Part shown: one piece after another, positions 1 to 7,179 of the stretch
How the letters are laid out: every line of letters begins with the position of its first letter
Position numbering within the stretch: the first letter of the stretch is position 1
DNA from: UBA8437 sp003445035
GTDB taxonomy: Bacteria; Planctomycetota; Planctomycetia; Planctomycetales; Planctomycetaceae
Reading direction: 5' to 3'
DNA: 15,914 nt
NCBI GenBank assembly: GCA_937901285.1
Contig: CALCHI010000002.1
Location: forward strand, 1-15,914
Notes under the pieces: generated by a model
The model's database searches: none
What the model saw: the letters and a program-made list of their open reading frames with translations, nothing else
What the model was told of the DNA's origin: nothing
Program-made: the position numbers and the translations under genes

Positions 1-1
1 G

Positions 2-328
2 CAACGCGACATGCTCAAGGACACGCTGGTCGTGTGGGCCGGAGAATTCGGTCGCACGCCGATGGCCCAGGGCAGCGGCCGCGACCACCACATCAAGGGC
101 TTCTCGATCTGGATGGCCGGAGGCGGCATCAAGGGGGGCACCTCTTATGGCAACACCGACGAGCTGGGTTACAACGCCGTCGAGAACGTCGTCACCGTCC
201 ACGATGTCCACGCCACGATGCTGCGGCTGCTGGGCATCGACCACCAGCAGTTGACCTTCCCGTTCCAGGGTCGAGACTTTCGCCTGACCGACGTGGCCGG
301 TAACGTCATCAAGCCGATCCTCGCCTGA
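2..328 (+). CDS. DUF1501 family protein, C-terminal part (5' end outside window)
   Basis: The reading frame is open from base 2 and ends with TGA at 326-328, so this is the last ~108 residues of a longer protein whose start lies to the left. The segment has the hallmark end of the DUF1501 family: a strand and loop reading VVWAGEFGRTPM, then GRDHH, then KGFSIWMAGGGIKGG, and finally an HDVHATML segment and a GRDFRLTDVAG ending. DUF1501 proteins have an alkaline-phosphatase/sulfatase-like fold, are usually exported, and are heavily multiplied in Planctomycetota, often next to PSD1-type cytochrome proteins; their substrate is unknown. The DUF1080 gene 59 bases downstream on the same strand may be cotranscribed. 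The family call is firm; the enzymatic function is not. Confidence 0.93.
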   Translation, partial: QRDMLKDTLVVWAGEFGRTPMAQGSGRDHHIKGFSIWMAGGGIKGGTSYGNTDELGYNAVENVVTVHDVHATMLRLLGIDHQQLTFPFQGRDFRLTDVAGNVIKPILA

Positions 329-387
329 ACCCGGATCCCGCAGAAACACCCGCACCGACACGCAACTCACACCAAAGGACACTCGCC

Positions 388-1005
388 ATGCTCAAGCGAA
401 TTCTCCCCCTGGCCCTGTTCGCCACGCTGCTGGTCGGAATCGGCCTCCAGGCCACCCGGGGCACCGCGGCCGAGAAGAAGGGGTTTGTTGCCCTGAAGAG
501 TCTCGAGAAAGACTTTTTCGTCGCCGTCGGCGACGCCAAGAGCTGGACTCAGTCAGCGATCGGGGTGATCGAGTGCAACGGCAAGCCCAACGGCTACATC
601 TGCACCAAGAAGAGCTATTCGAACTACGAGTTGTCCTTCGAATTCCGTTACCCGAAGCAGAAGGGCAACAGCGGGGTCCTGAACTACATCGCGGGCAAGC
701 ACAAGGTCTGGCCGGCGTGCGTCGAAGTGCAGGGTCATTACGACAACCTGGCCATGATCTTCGCGATGGGCGGCGCCAAGGGGCCGCGGAACAACGGCGA
801 CAAGAAGGCCCGTGAAAAGGCTCGCAAGCCGCACACCGAATGGAACAAGCTGAACATCGTCTCCAAGGACGGCGTGCTGACGGCCAAGCTCAACGGCGTA
901 CTGATCGCCAAGGCCGGACCGTACATCGTCCGCAAGGGCCCGTTCGGGCTGCAGTCCGAAGGTGCCCCGATCCACTTCCGCAAGATCATGATCAAGGAGC
1001 TGTAG
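388..1005 (+). CDS. Secreted DUF1080 protein (3-keto-disaccharide hydrolase family)
   Basis: A 205-residue protein with an N-terminal signal peptide: Lys-Arg at 3-4, a hydrophobic stretch at about 6-21 and a likely cleavage near residue 28 (GTAA then EKK). The mature part is one DUF1080 (PF06439) concanavalin-like beta-sandwich domain; recognisable stretches are FEFRYPKQKGNSGVLNY and the later WNKLNIVSKDG and GPFGLQSEGAPIHFRKI, the last being the usual family ending. Members characterised elsewhere cleave 3-keto-glycosides, and planctomycetes carry many paralogues. It lacks the second domain of longer members and is near the minimum length. The start at 388 is preceded by an AAAGGA ribosome-binding-site-like stretch about ten bases upstream. 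It ends just before an intrinsic terminator, so it is probably the last gene of the DUF1501 transcript. The actual substrate is unknown. Confidence 0.92.
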   Translation: MLKRILPLALFATLLVGIGLQATRGTAAEKKGFVALKSLEKDFFVAVGDAKSWTQSAIGVIECNGKPNGYICTKKSYSNYELSFEFRYPKQKGNSGVLNYIAGKHKVWPACVEVQGHYDNLAMIFAMGGAKGPRNNGDKKAREKARKPHTEWNKLNIVSKDGVLTAKLNGVLIAKAGPYIVRKGPFGLQSEGAPIHFRKIMIKEL

Positions 1006-1024
1006 GCTCCCGATCCGCCCACCA

Positions 1025-1063
1025 GGGGTCGGATCCGCTACCGGCGGACCCGGCCCCTTTTTT
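1025..1063 (+). terminator. Strong rho-independent terminator after the DUF1080 gene
   Basis: The left arm 1025-1038 (GGGGTCGGATCCGC) and right arm 1044-1057 (GCGGACCCGGCCCC) can form a 14-position stem with one G-U pair and one A-C mismatch around a 5-base loop (TACCG). Six T residues follow at 1058-1063. It lies 20 bases after the DUF1080 stop and on its strand. It separates the DUF1501/DUF1080 unit from the following operon, whose start codon is only 28 bases beyond the T-run. Confidence 0.9.
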
Positions 1064-1091
1064 GTGCCGTTTCCCGCAGTGACGTGTCCCC

Positions 1092-2636
1092 ATGCTCATC
1101 GGTTACATCAGTGACGAAAACCACTCCGCCCTCTGCGGGGCGGTCGTCGAATTCCGCCAGGGCGACCGTAGCTGGTCACTGGCCTCCAGTCCTGCCGGTG
1201 CTCTCTACGGAGACCTCCCCGAGGGGGATTACGAGGTCATCGCGTGCTGCGCAGGATTCGGCTCCAAGCGAACACGAGTGACCGTCGCCGCCGATCACCC
1301 TCACCTGTTCCGCCTGCTCTCCGACGGGTTCCTGGGCTACATGTGGCCCAACTGGTGCCGATCCGGCGAGATGTCCGAGTACCGGGTCCATTCGGTCGAC
1401 CAGTTCCGGCTCGACCTGTTCCGTTACGGGTGGAACAAGGAATTCATCACCAGCTACGGCTGGTGCGACGAGCACGGTCACCGGGCGATGATGCAGATCA
1501 CTCCCGACGGGGATTACACCCGCAGCGGCGTCGGCTGGAACCGCACCGGCTACACGCTCGAGTTTCAGAAACACGGCCTGACCGCACCGGACCGCTCGGG
1601 ACTCTACTTCCTGCACGCCACGACCATGGGCGGCCGCTTCACCAATTTCCCCTGGATCGTCTCACCGACCACTCCGACGGCCGACATCTGTGTCCTGGCC
1701 TCCACCATCACCTGGAACGCGTACAACAAGTTCGGCGGACGCAGCAACTACTTCAGCCAGGATGGCCTGACGGCCGAGCCGGTGGTCAATTCGCGGCAGG
1801 ATCTGGGCCGCTACCTCCGCCCCGACACGTGGCCGTTTGAAGAAACCGCGGCCCCGCTGTCCTTTGACCGGCCGGCACCCGCTTGCGTGGTCCCCGAGTC
1901 CGACACGATCACGTCTCCGATTCGGGGCCGGATGGGATCGGCACTGGCCCCCGGCGAATGGCGGTTGCTGGGATGGATGGAGCGAGAGGGATTCGAGTAC
2001 GACCTGTACAGCGAAACCGAACTCCACTTCGACCGGGTGCCGCTCGAGTCGTACCGCGTGCTGGTCCTGAACACTCACCCCGAGTACTGGTCGCCGCAGA
2101 TGTATCAGCGGGTCAAGAACTGGGTCCACAACGACGGCGGCCGGTTGATGTACCTGGCCGGATGCGGCCTGTATGCCGAAGTCGAATTCCCTGACGAAGA
2201 GACGATGCTGTGCCGCCGCGAGGGAGAACACTCGTTGCGGGGCGAAAATGAAGCCCACCTGCTGGGATTGGCCTATACCCACTCGGGCTTCCAGTCGGGT
2301 GCTCCCTACCGTGTGCTCGATGCCGACGACCCGATCTTCGCCGGCACCGGCCTGGGTGACGGCGACCTGTTCGGCCACCGCAGCCTCCACGAACGCTGTC
2401 CGGGTGGCGCCTCGGGCCACGAACTCGACAAGATCAGCCCCGACTCGCCGGCCAACATCCGTCACCTGGCCAAGGGAACCAACCCGGGCGATTCGGGCGC
2501 CGACCTGGTGAGTTACGACACCGAATCCGGTGGCCGGGTCTTTTCGGTCGGTTCGCTCTGCTGGACACTCTCGATCACCATCGACGACGGCGTCAGTGCC
2601 GTGACCGCCAACGCATTGCGGGGCATGCTCGAATGA
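1092..2636 (+). CDS. N,N-dimethylformamidase beta-subunit-like protein
   Basis: A 514-residue protein with no signal peptide. Residues 2-66 look like a small carboxypeptidase-regulatory-type beta domain (GYISDEN, ALCGAVVEF, LPEGDYEVIACCAGF). From about residue 75 to the end it matches the C-terminal region of the dimethylformamidase large subunit: LASTITWNAYNKFGGRSNY at 202-220, SFDRPAPA at 257-264, and NTHPEYWSPQMYQ at 327-339. In Paracoccus DMFase a mononuclear iron is held by two Tyr and one Glu, and the Glu lies in the HPE segment; here that is H329-P330-E331. I cannot place both tyrosines with certainty (Y211 and Y220 are candidates). The usual GGNG near residue 357 reads AGCG. It is shorter than the ~760-residue DMFase subunit, and no small-subunit gene is nearby. 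An in-frame TGA at 1080 rules out a longer start. It overlaps the transporter by ATGA. An amide hydrolase is plausible; the substrate is unknown. Confidence 0.85.
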   Translation: MLIGYISDENHSALCGAVVEFRQGDRSWSLASSPAGALYGDLPEGDYEVIACCAGFGSKRTRVTVAADHPHLFRLLSDGFLGYMWPNWCRSGEMSEYRVHSVDQFRLDLFRYGWNKEFITSYGWCDEHGHRAMMQITPDGDYTRSGVGWNRTGYTLEFQKHGLTAPDRSGLYFLHATTMGGRFTNFPWIVSPTTPTADICVLASTITWNAYNKFGGRSNYFSQDGLTAEPVVNSRQDLGRYLRPDTWPFEETAAPLSFDRPAPACVVPESDTITSPIRGRMGSALAPGEWRLLGWMEREGFEYDLYSETELHFDRVPLESYRVLVLNTHPEYWSPQMYQRVKNWVHNDGGRLMYLAGCGLYAEVEFPDEETMLCRREGEHSLRGENEAHLLGLAYTHSGFQSGAPYRVLDADDPIFAGTGLGDGDLFGHRSLHERCPGGASGHELDKISPDSPANIRHLAKGTNPGDSGADLVSYDTESGGRVFSVGSLCWTLSITIDDGVSAVTANALRGMLE

Positions 2637-4099
2637 GCACCTCGAGTCCCTCTTCATCCGACGAACGGGACGCCCCTCGGCTACGGGTCCCGTTGTATCT
2701 GCGAATCGTCGTGCTGGTGATGGTGGCACTAGCCTCCAGCAGTGCCTACCTGACTCGCCATTGCCTGGCAGTGGCCAACACGACGATCCAGGCGGAACTG
2801 AATCTCAACAGCGAACAGATGGGATACGTATTCAGCCTGTTCGCCCTGGGCTACATGATCTTCCAGATCCCCGGTGGAGCGGTCGGCCTGCGGATCGGCA
2901 CCCGCAATGCGCTGCCGTTGTTCAGCGTGTTGTGGTCAGCGATGACCGTCTGGACGTCCTTTGTCTTTTCGTTCTTCCCCCTGCTGCTCAGCCGGCTCGC
3001 TTTCGGACTGGCCCAGGCCGGACTGGTCCCTAACACCGCGCAGATCATCAAGGACTGGTTCCCGTCCCGGCTGCATGGTTCGGTCTCGGCGATGATCGGA
3101 GTGGCGATGTCGCTGGGCGGAGCAGCAACGTTTTGGTTGACCGGTGAGTTGATGGAGATCATGCACTGGCGATCGGTCTTCCAGGTCTACTCTCTGGTCG
3201 GAATCGTCTGGGCTGTGGCATTCTGGTTCGTCTTCCGCACCCGTCCCGAACAACATCCGTTGGTCGACAGCGTTGACGAGGTTCCCGGACTGTCGGACAG
3301 GGCCCCCGACGAGCATGTCTCGGTGGAACTGGCGATCCCCAGCGATGGTCTGGAATCGTCGGTCCCCACCTTGCCCGGTATCGACGAGGACGAGTCGCCC
3401 CCCGCTCCACGCCTGTGGCAGTTGATCGCCCATGCCTCCATCTTCTGGATGTGCGTCCAGGCCCCCTTTCGCGCTGCCGGCTACAACCTGTTCGTGACCT
3501 ACTTTCCCGAGTTCCTCGAGCGGGGGCACGGGATGAGTGTCGGCGAGGCGGCCCGAATGGCCACCTGGCCGTTCATCGGCGTGATCGCCGGCGGCCTGGT
3601 GGGCGGTGTCGTGATCGACACCCTCCAGAAACTCACCGGTAACAGGACGATCAGCCGCAGCGGCTTCGCCGCTGTGGCCCTGGTGCTCACCACCGTACTG
3701 ACGGTCCTGTCGGCCTACGCCCCGACACCAGGCCAGGTGGTTCTTTTGATCACCCTGGGATCAGCGTTCTCGGGAATGGCCAGCCCTGCGGTCTGGGCCG
3801 GACTGATCGACCTGGGCGGCAAACACGCCGCGGTCGTCTCGGGAGCCTCGAACATGATCGGTTGCCTGGCCGGCGTCGTCTTCACTCCACTGGTGGGCAT
3901 CCTGGTCGACCGGATCAAGGAAAACGGGAGCGGTTGGGACGTGCTCATCCTGGTCCACGCCGGATTCTACGCCTGTGCCGCGTTGGCCTTCATGTTCGTG
4001 AGAATCGGCGACCGGCCGGTCACCGAACCGACGGCGGACGAGGGCTCAGACGAGAGTCCGGATTCCGACTCGATGGTCTGGCAGGACGACCAGCGATGA
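2633..4099 (+). CDS. MFS transporter, anion:cation symporter-like
   Basis: A 488-residue inner-membrane transporter of the major facilitator superfamily with about twelve hydrophobic segments. TM1 covers about 21-40, and the TM2-TM3 region carries GYVFSLFALGYMIFQIPGG followed by GLRIGTRNALP, close to the pattern of the anion:cation symporter family (hexuronate, glucarate, phthalate and similar organic acids, H+-coupled). SRLAFGLAQAGLVPN (120-134) is the usual TM4 segment. The central cytoplasmic loop (about 203-260) is long and acidic, and the C-terminal tail (about 460-488) is acidic and hydrophilic. Its ATG overlaps the stop of the DMFase-like gene, and its stop overlaps the start of the enolase-type gene, so translation of the three is probably coupled. 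The likely job is uptake of the substrate handled by these enzymes; an organic acid or acidic amide is inferred from the family. Confidence 0.9.
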   Translation: MSTSSPSSSDERDAPRLRVPLYLRIVVLVMVALASSSAYLTRHCLAVANTTIQAELNLNSEQMGYVFSLFALGYMIFQIPGGAVGLRIGTRNALPLFSVLWSAMTVWTSFVFSFFPLLLSRLAFGLAQAGLVPNTAQIIKDWFPSRLHGSVSAMIGVAMSLGGAATFWLTGELMEIMHWRSVFQVYSLVGIVWAVAFWFVFRTRPEQHPLVDSVDEVPGLSDRAPDEHVSVELAIPSDGLESSVPTLPGIDEDESPPAPRLWQLIAHASIFWMCVQAPFRAAGYNLFVTYFPEFLERGHGMSVGEAARMATWPFIGVIAGGLVGGVVIDTLQKLTGNRTISRSGFAAVALVLTTVLTVLSAYAPTPGQVVLLITLGSAFSGMASPAVWAGLIDLGGKHAAVVSGASNMIGCLAGVVFTPLVGILVDRIKENGSGWDVLILVHAGFYACAALAFMFVRIGDRPVTEPTADEGSDESPDSDSMVWQDDQR

Positions 4100-5241
4100 A
4101 AATCACCCGCGTGACCGCCACACCGATCCACGTGCCGCTGGTCCCCGAACTGACGACCAAGACGGCTCACGGCGAACACATCACCTCGCCTTACGTGATC
4201 GTGGAGATCGAGACCGACACCGGCCTGGTCGGTTTCGGCGAAGCGACCGTGGCTCCTCGCTGGAGCGGCGAAACCCGTACCGGCTGCCTGGCGGCGATCG
4301 ACGAGTTGATCGGCCCCTCGATCCTCGGCATGGATCCGCGTCAGACCGAGGCGGTCTGGCAGCGGATCGACGGCGTGATCCGTTTCAATCCCTTCACCAA
4401 GGCGGCCGTCGAGATGGCCGCCTGGGACCTGGCCGGCAAGGCCGAGAATGCCCCGGTCTACGACCTGCTCGGAGGCAAGGCTCGCGAATCGGTCCCGATC
4501 AAGATGGTCGTGGGAGCTTTTCCGGTCGAGAAGGCCGTCAGCCTGGCGGGCCGATTCCTGGACTGGGGCGTCAACACGCTGAAGGTCAAGGTGGGCCTGG
4601 AGGCCGACACCGACCTGGCCCGCTTCCGGGCCGTCCGTGAACTGGCCGGCCCCGACGTACCGATCGGTTTCGACGCCAACTGCGGCTGGGACATCGACAC
4701 GGCCGTGAAAATGATGGCGGCCCTGGACGAATTCGACGTCCTGTTCGCCGAACAGCCGATCGCCGCCGGCGACCCGCAGGCCCTGGCGTCGCTAAGAGAA
4801 AAGACCGACATCCCGATCATGGCCGACGAGAGCTGTTTCACCGTCGCCGACGCCGTGCAACTGGTCCGCCACCAGGCAGCCGACATCCTGGCCGTTTACC
4901 CCGGCAAGCACGGTGGCCTGACCGAGATGCGGCGGATCACCCGGGTCGCCCGCGAGGCGGGAATCGTCTGCGCCATGGGCAGCAACCTGGAACTGGGCAT
5001 CGCCACCGCCGCGATGCTGCACCTGGCAATCGCCGACGAGACGATCGACAGCGAAAGATACCCCGCCGACCTGATCGGCCCGCTGTATCACCAGGCCGAC
5101 CTGATCACCGAGCCGCTGCCACTGGGCCCCGAGGTGGCCACCGTTCCGGATGGGCCGGGACTGGGCGTCGAACTCGATCGCGAGCAACTGGCCCGGTACC
5201 GGGAAGAGGCCCCACCGGGCATCGATGCCATGCCGGGCTGA
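4096..5241 (+). CDS. Enolase-superfamily enzyme, muconate-lactonizing/mandelate-racemase type
   Basis: A 381-residue protein of normal length for the family. The N-terminal capping domain (about 1-125) is followed by the beta/alpha barrel. The catalytic KxK at the second barrel strand is K163-x-K165 (TLKVKVG); the Mg ligands are D193 (GFDANCGW), E219 (FAEQP) and D244 (MADES); the opposing lysine is K271 (YPGKHGG). This Lys-Lys layout defines the MLE subgroup, which includes cycloisomerases, N-acylamino acid and dipeptide epimerases, hydroxyproline-betaine epimerases and cis-3-hydroxyproline dehydratase. The eighth-strand segment is SNLELG (296-301), without the DxD of dipeptide epimerases. 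The ATG at 4096 overlaps the transporter stop (ATGA); an upstream in-frame extension would lie inside the transporter gene and is not credible. It abstracts a proton alpha to a carboxylate; racemization versus dehydration cannot be decided here. Confidence 0.93.
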   Translation: MKITRVTATPIHVPLVPELTTKTAHGEHITSPYVIVEIETDTGLVGFGEATVAPRWSGETRTGCLAAIDELIGPSILGMDPRQTEAVWQRIDGVIRFNPFTKAAVEMAAWDLAGKAENAPVYDLLGGKARESVPIKMVVGAFPVEKAVSLAGRFLDWGVNTLKVKVGLEADTDLARFRAVRELAGPDVPIGFDANCGWDIDTAVKMMAALDEFDVLFAEQPIAAGDPQALASLREKTDIPIMADESCFTVADAVQLVRHQAADILAVYPGKHGGLTEMRRITRVAREAGIVCAMGSNLELGIATAAMLHLAIADETIDSERYPADLIGPLYHQADLITEPLPLGPEVATVPDGPGLGVELDREQLARYREEAPPGIDAMPG

Positions 5242-5253
5242 CCTCGCGGGTCA
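5239..5253. repeat. Inverted repeat spanning two convergent stop codons
   Basis: TGACC-TCGCG-GGTCA forms a 5-bp inverted repeat. The left arm begins with the TGA stop of the enolase-type gene, and the right arm, read on the minus strand, begins with the TGA stop of TerC. There is no T-run on either side and the stem is short, so a terminator role is uncertain. Confidence 0.3.
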
Positions 5254-6078
5254 CACCACCTCAGCGTCTGCCGCAGCAGCCTGTTGCTTGGCACTCCGAC
5301 GTTGCCGGGTCCGCAGGTTGAGCACTTCGACGAACAAGGCGAATGCCATCGCGAAGTAGATGTACCCCTTCTTGATGTGCATGCCCATCGCCTCGGCCGT
5401 CAACATCACACCGATCAGGATCAGGAAACTCAGTGCCAGCATCTTCACCGACGGGTGTGCCTCGATGAACCCGCTGATCGCATCGGCACAAAACAGCATC
5501 ACGCCCACGGCGATGATGATTGCCGCCACCATCACCTCGATCTCCTTGGCCATGCCCACCGCGGTGATCACCGAGTCCAATGAGAAAACGATATCGAGCA
5601 GCGCGACCTGGACCATCACGCTGGCGAAACTCACCGTTTTGGGCGTGTCTTGCTCAACCGACTCACCGTCGATCGCGTCGTGAACCTCGTGGACGCTCTT
5701 GCCGATCAGGAACAGGCCGCCGGCAAACAGGATCAGGTCCTTGAGACTGATTTCGTTGACGGCGGAACTCAACACCTCTGGCCCACCGGGAGAATTCGGA
5801 TCGGCCACTATCAGCCAGCTTTCCGGGATGCCCAGGCCCGTCAACGAAAACAGTCCGCTGGCAAACACGCCGTCGTCGTTGACCATCCAGTAAAGCAGTC
5901 CCAGCAGCATGATCCGGGTGACCAACGCGGCAACCAACCCCAGGCGACGCCCCAGCTTCTGCTGATCCTCCGGCAACCTGCTGCAGAGAATCGCTATGAA
6001 GACGACGTTGTCGATCCCCAGCACGATCTCCATGGCGGTCAACGTCAGCAGTGCAATGATCGCCTGAACCGGATCCAT
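5251..6078 (-). CDS. TerC family integral membrane protein
   Basis: A 275-residue membrane protein with seven or so hydrophobic segments. Both TerC signature motifs are present: EIVLGIDNVVFIAIL at 17-31 (E17, D23) and LLDIVFSLDSV at 160-170 (D162, D168). These acidic residues lie in paired membrane helices and in better-studied relatives bind or move metal ions; several TerC-type proteins (Alx, YkoY/MeeF-like) export Mn2+. The name comes from tellurite plasmids, but no other ter gene is present, so tellurite resistance should not be assumed. The soluble C-terminus (about 256-275) is basic then Ala-rich. GAGGG lies six bases before the ATG at 6078. It is convergent with the enolase-type gene (9 bases apart) and divergent from the class IV aminotransferase, so it stands alone and is probably unrelated to the flanking enzymes. 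Confidence 0.93.
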   Translation of the reverse strand: MDPVQAIIALLTLTAMEIVLGIDNVVFIAILCSRLPEDQQKLGRRLGLVAALVTRIMLLGLLYWMVNDDGVFASGLFSLTGLGIPESWLIVADPNSPGGPEVLSSAVNEISLKDLILFAGGLFLIGKSVHEVHDAIDGESVEQDTPKTVSFASVMVQVALLDIVFSLDSVITAVGMAKEIEVMVAAIIIAVGVMLFCADAISGFIEAHPSVKMLALSFLILIGVMLTAEAMGMHIKKGYIYFAMAFALFVEVLNLRTRQRRSAKQQAAAADAEVV

Positions 6079-6113
6079 GAATCCCTCGCTACAACCATGT
6101 CACGGCGGGCGAT

Positions 6114-6142
6114 TTGTCCCCTGCCGATTGAACCGATACGAT
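6114..6142 (+). promoter_or_regulatory. Candidate sigma-70-type promoter for the aminotransferase operon
   Basis: TTGTCC (6114-6119) and TACGAT (6137-6142) match the -35 and -10 consensus at four of six positions each, with an ideal 17-base spacer. Transcription would begin near 6149, giving a leader of about 59 bases before the ATG at 6208. Planctomycete promoters are poorly known, so this is a candidate only. Confidence 0.35.
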
Positions 6143-6154
6143 AGCGTGACGTCC

Positions 6155-6181
6155 TCTCCGGAGACCACCGTGAGACGGTCT
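6155..6181. promoter_or_regulatory. Palindrome and inverted repeat, possible operator
   Basis: The 129-base divergent gap between TerC and the class IV aminotransferase contains a perfect 10-bp palindrome, TCTCCGGAGA (6155-6164). It is followed by two nested inverted repeats: AGACC (6162-6166) with GGTCT (6177-6181), and ACCGT (6167-6171) with ACGGT (6175-6179). They lie just downstream of the candidate promoter's start point, where a repressor could act. No regulator gene is in the window, and chance symmetry cannot be excluded. Confidence 0.3.
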
Positions 6182-6207
6182 GTGCCACAACCCTCTCCCG
6201 GAAAAAC

Positions 6208-7179
6208 ATGCAACAACCACTCGCCTATCTCAACGGAGAACTGGTTCCCGGGGACCAGGCCGTTTTGCCGGTATCCGACGCGGGTATCGTCCAGGGTGCG
6301 ACCGTGTCGGAGACGCTGCGGACCTTCGGCCACCAGTTGTTTCGACTCGACGAGCATCTGCAGCGGTTCACCGATTCCCTGGCAATGGTCGGTTTTGAAC
6401 TCGGCCTCGATTCCGCCGGTCTCGCGGGTGTCTGCCAGGACCTGGTCGCTCACAACAGCATCGCGATCGACACCGAAAACGACCTGGGGATGGTGCTGTT
6501 TGCCACCGCCGGCCCGTACGCCACCTACTCGGGCGATGTGGCCGGCACCGCCGAGCCCCGCCCGACGGTGTGTGCACACACCTTTCCCCTGCCCTTCGAA
6601 CTGTGGGACCAGTTGCAGGCCGAGGGCCTGCACCTGGTCACGCCCTCGGTCCGCCAGTTGCCCGGCACCTGCATCGACCCCTCGATCAAACATCGCAGCC
6701 GCCTGCACTACTACCTGGCCGATCGCGAGGCGAAACGCACCGCTGCGGGGGCACGTGCGGTGCTGCTGGACGACCAGGGGCGATTGACCGAAACCACCGC
6801 CGCCAGCCTGCTGCTGGTCTCCGGCCACCGGATCCTGTCTCCTCCGTCGACCAGTGTGCTGCCAAGCATCAGCGTGGCGGTGATCGCCGAACTGGCCGGA
6901 CAACTCGACCTCGAATTCGTCGAACAGGACCTGCGTCCCGAAGACGTGGGACTGGCCGACGAAGCGCTGGTGGCCAGCACGCCTTACTGCCTGGCACCGG
7001 TGACCCGATTCAATGACCAACCGGTTGGAACCGGGCGGCCCGGACCAATCCGCGATCGGTTGCTGGTGGCGTGGGACCAGCTGGTCGGCCTCGATATTCG
7101 CAAACAGATCCGCGAGGGAGCCGAATCGCGCCGCGGCGCATTGGTTTCACTCGGAGAACATGGAGAACAGCAAACATGA
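6208..7179 (+). CDS. Class IV PLP aminotransferase (BCAT/D-amino acid transaminase fold)
   Basis: A 323-residue cytosolic enzyme of fold type IV. The N-terminus has the standard strand pattern YLNGELVP and VSDAGIVQGATVSETLRTFG, then LFRLDEHLQRF (44-54). The Schiff-base lysine is K161 in IDPSIKHRSRLHYY, and E195 in GRLTETTAAS is the residue expected to contact the PLP ring nitrogen. Members transfer amino groups from branched-chain L-amino acids or D-amino acids, or act as aminodeoxychorismate lyase; overall length fits the first two. The last ~30 residues are hydrophilic and less family-like. Its stop overlaps the start of the class III aminotransferase (ATGA), so the two are probably made together. 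The Shine-Dalgarno signal before the ATG is weak (CGGAAAA). Substrate and stereochemistry cannot be read from the sequence. Confidence 0.9.
   Translation: MQQPLAYLNGELVPGDQAVLPVSDAGIVQGATVSETLRTFGHQLFRLDEHLQRFTDSLAMVGFELGLDSAGLAGVCQDLVAHNSIAIDTENDLGMVLFATAGPYATYSGDVAGTAEPRPTVCAHTFPLPFELWDQLQAEGLHLVTPSVRQLPGTCIDPSIKHRSRLHYYLADREAKRTAAGARAVLLDDQGRLTETTAASLLLVSGHRILSPPSTSVLPSISVAVIAELAGQLDLEFVEQDLRPEDVGLADEALVASTPYCLAPVTRFNDQPVGTGRPGPIRDRLLVAWDQLVGLDIRKQIREGAESRRGALVSLGEHGEQQT

Noticed and set aside
1662..2729. A 355-codon open frame on the minus strand, antisense to the DMFase-like gene
   Set aside because: No domain or ribosome-binding site is recognisable, and the sense frame is a clear family member; treated as a GC-driven shadow.
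3862..4095. In-frame upstream extension of the enolase-type gene
   Set aside because: The added residues are Arg/Gly/His-rich, lie entirely within the transporter gene in another frame, and precede a perfect family start at 4096 with ATGA coupling.
5251..6078. Tellurite resistance
   Set aside because: Only the TerC fold is present; no TerZ, TerD, TerB or other partners are in the window.
7071..7175. In-frame upstream extension of the class III aminotransferase
   Set aside because: It lies inside the class IV gene; the ATG at 7176 has a GGAGAA ribosome-binding site and the usual overlap.
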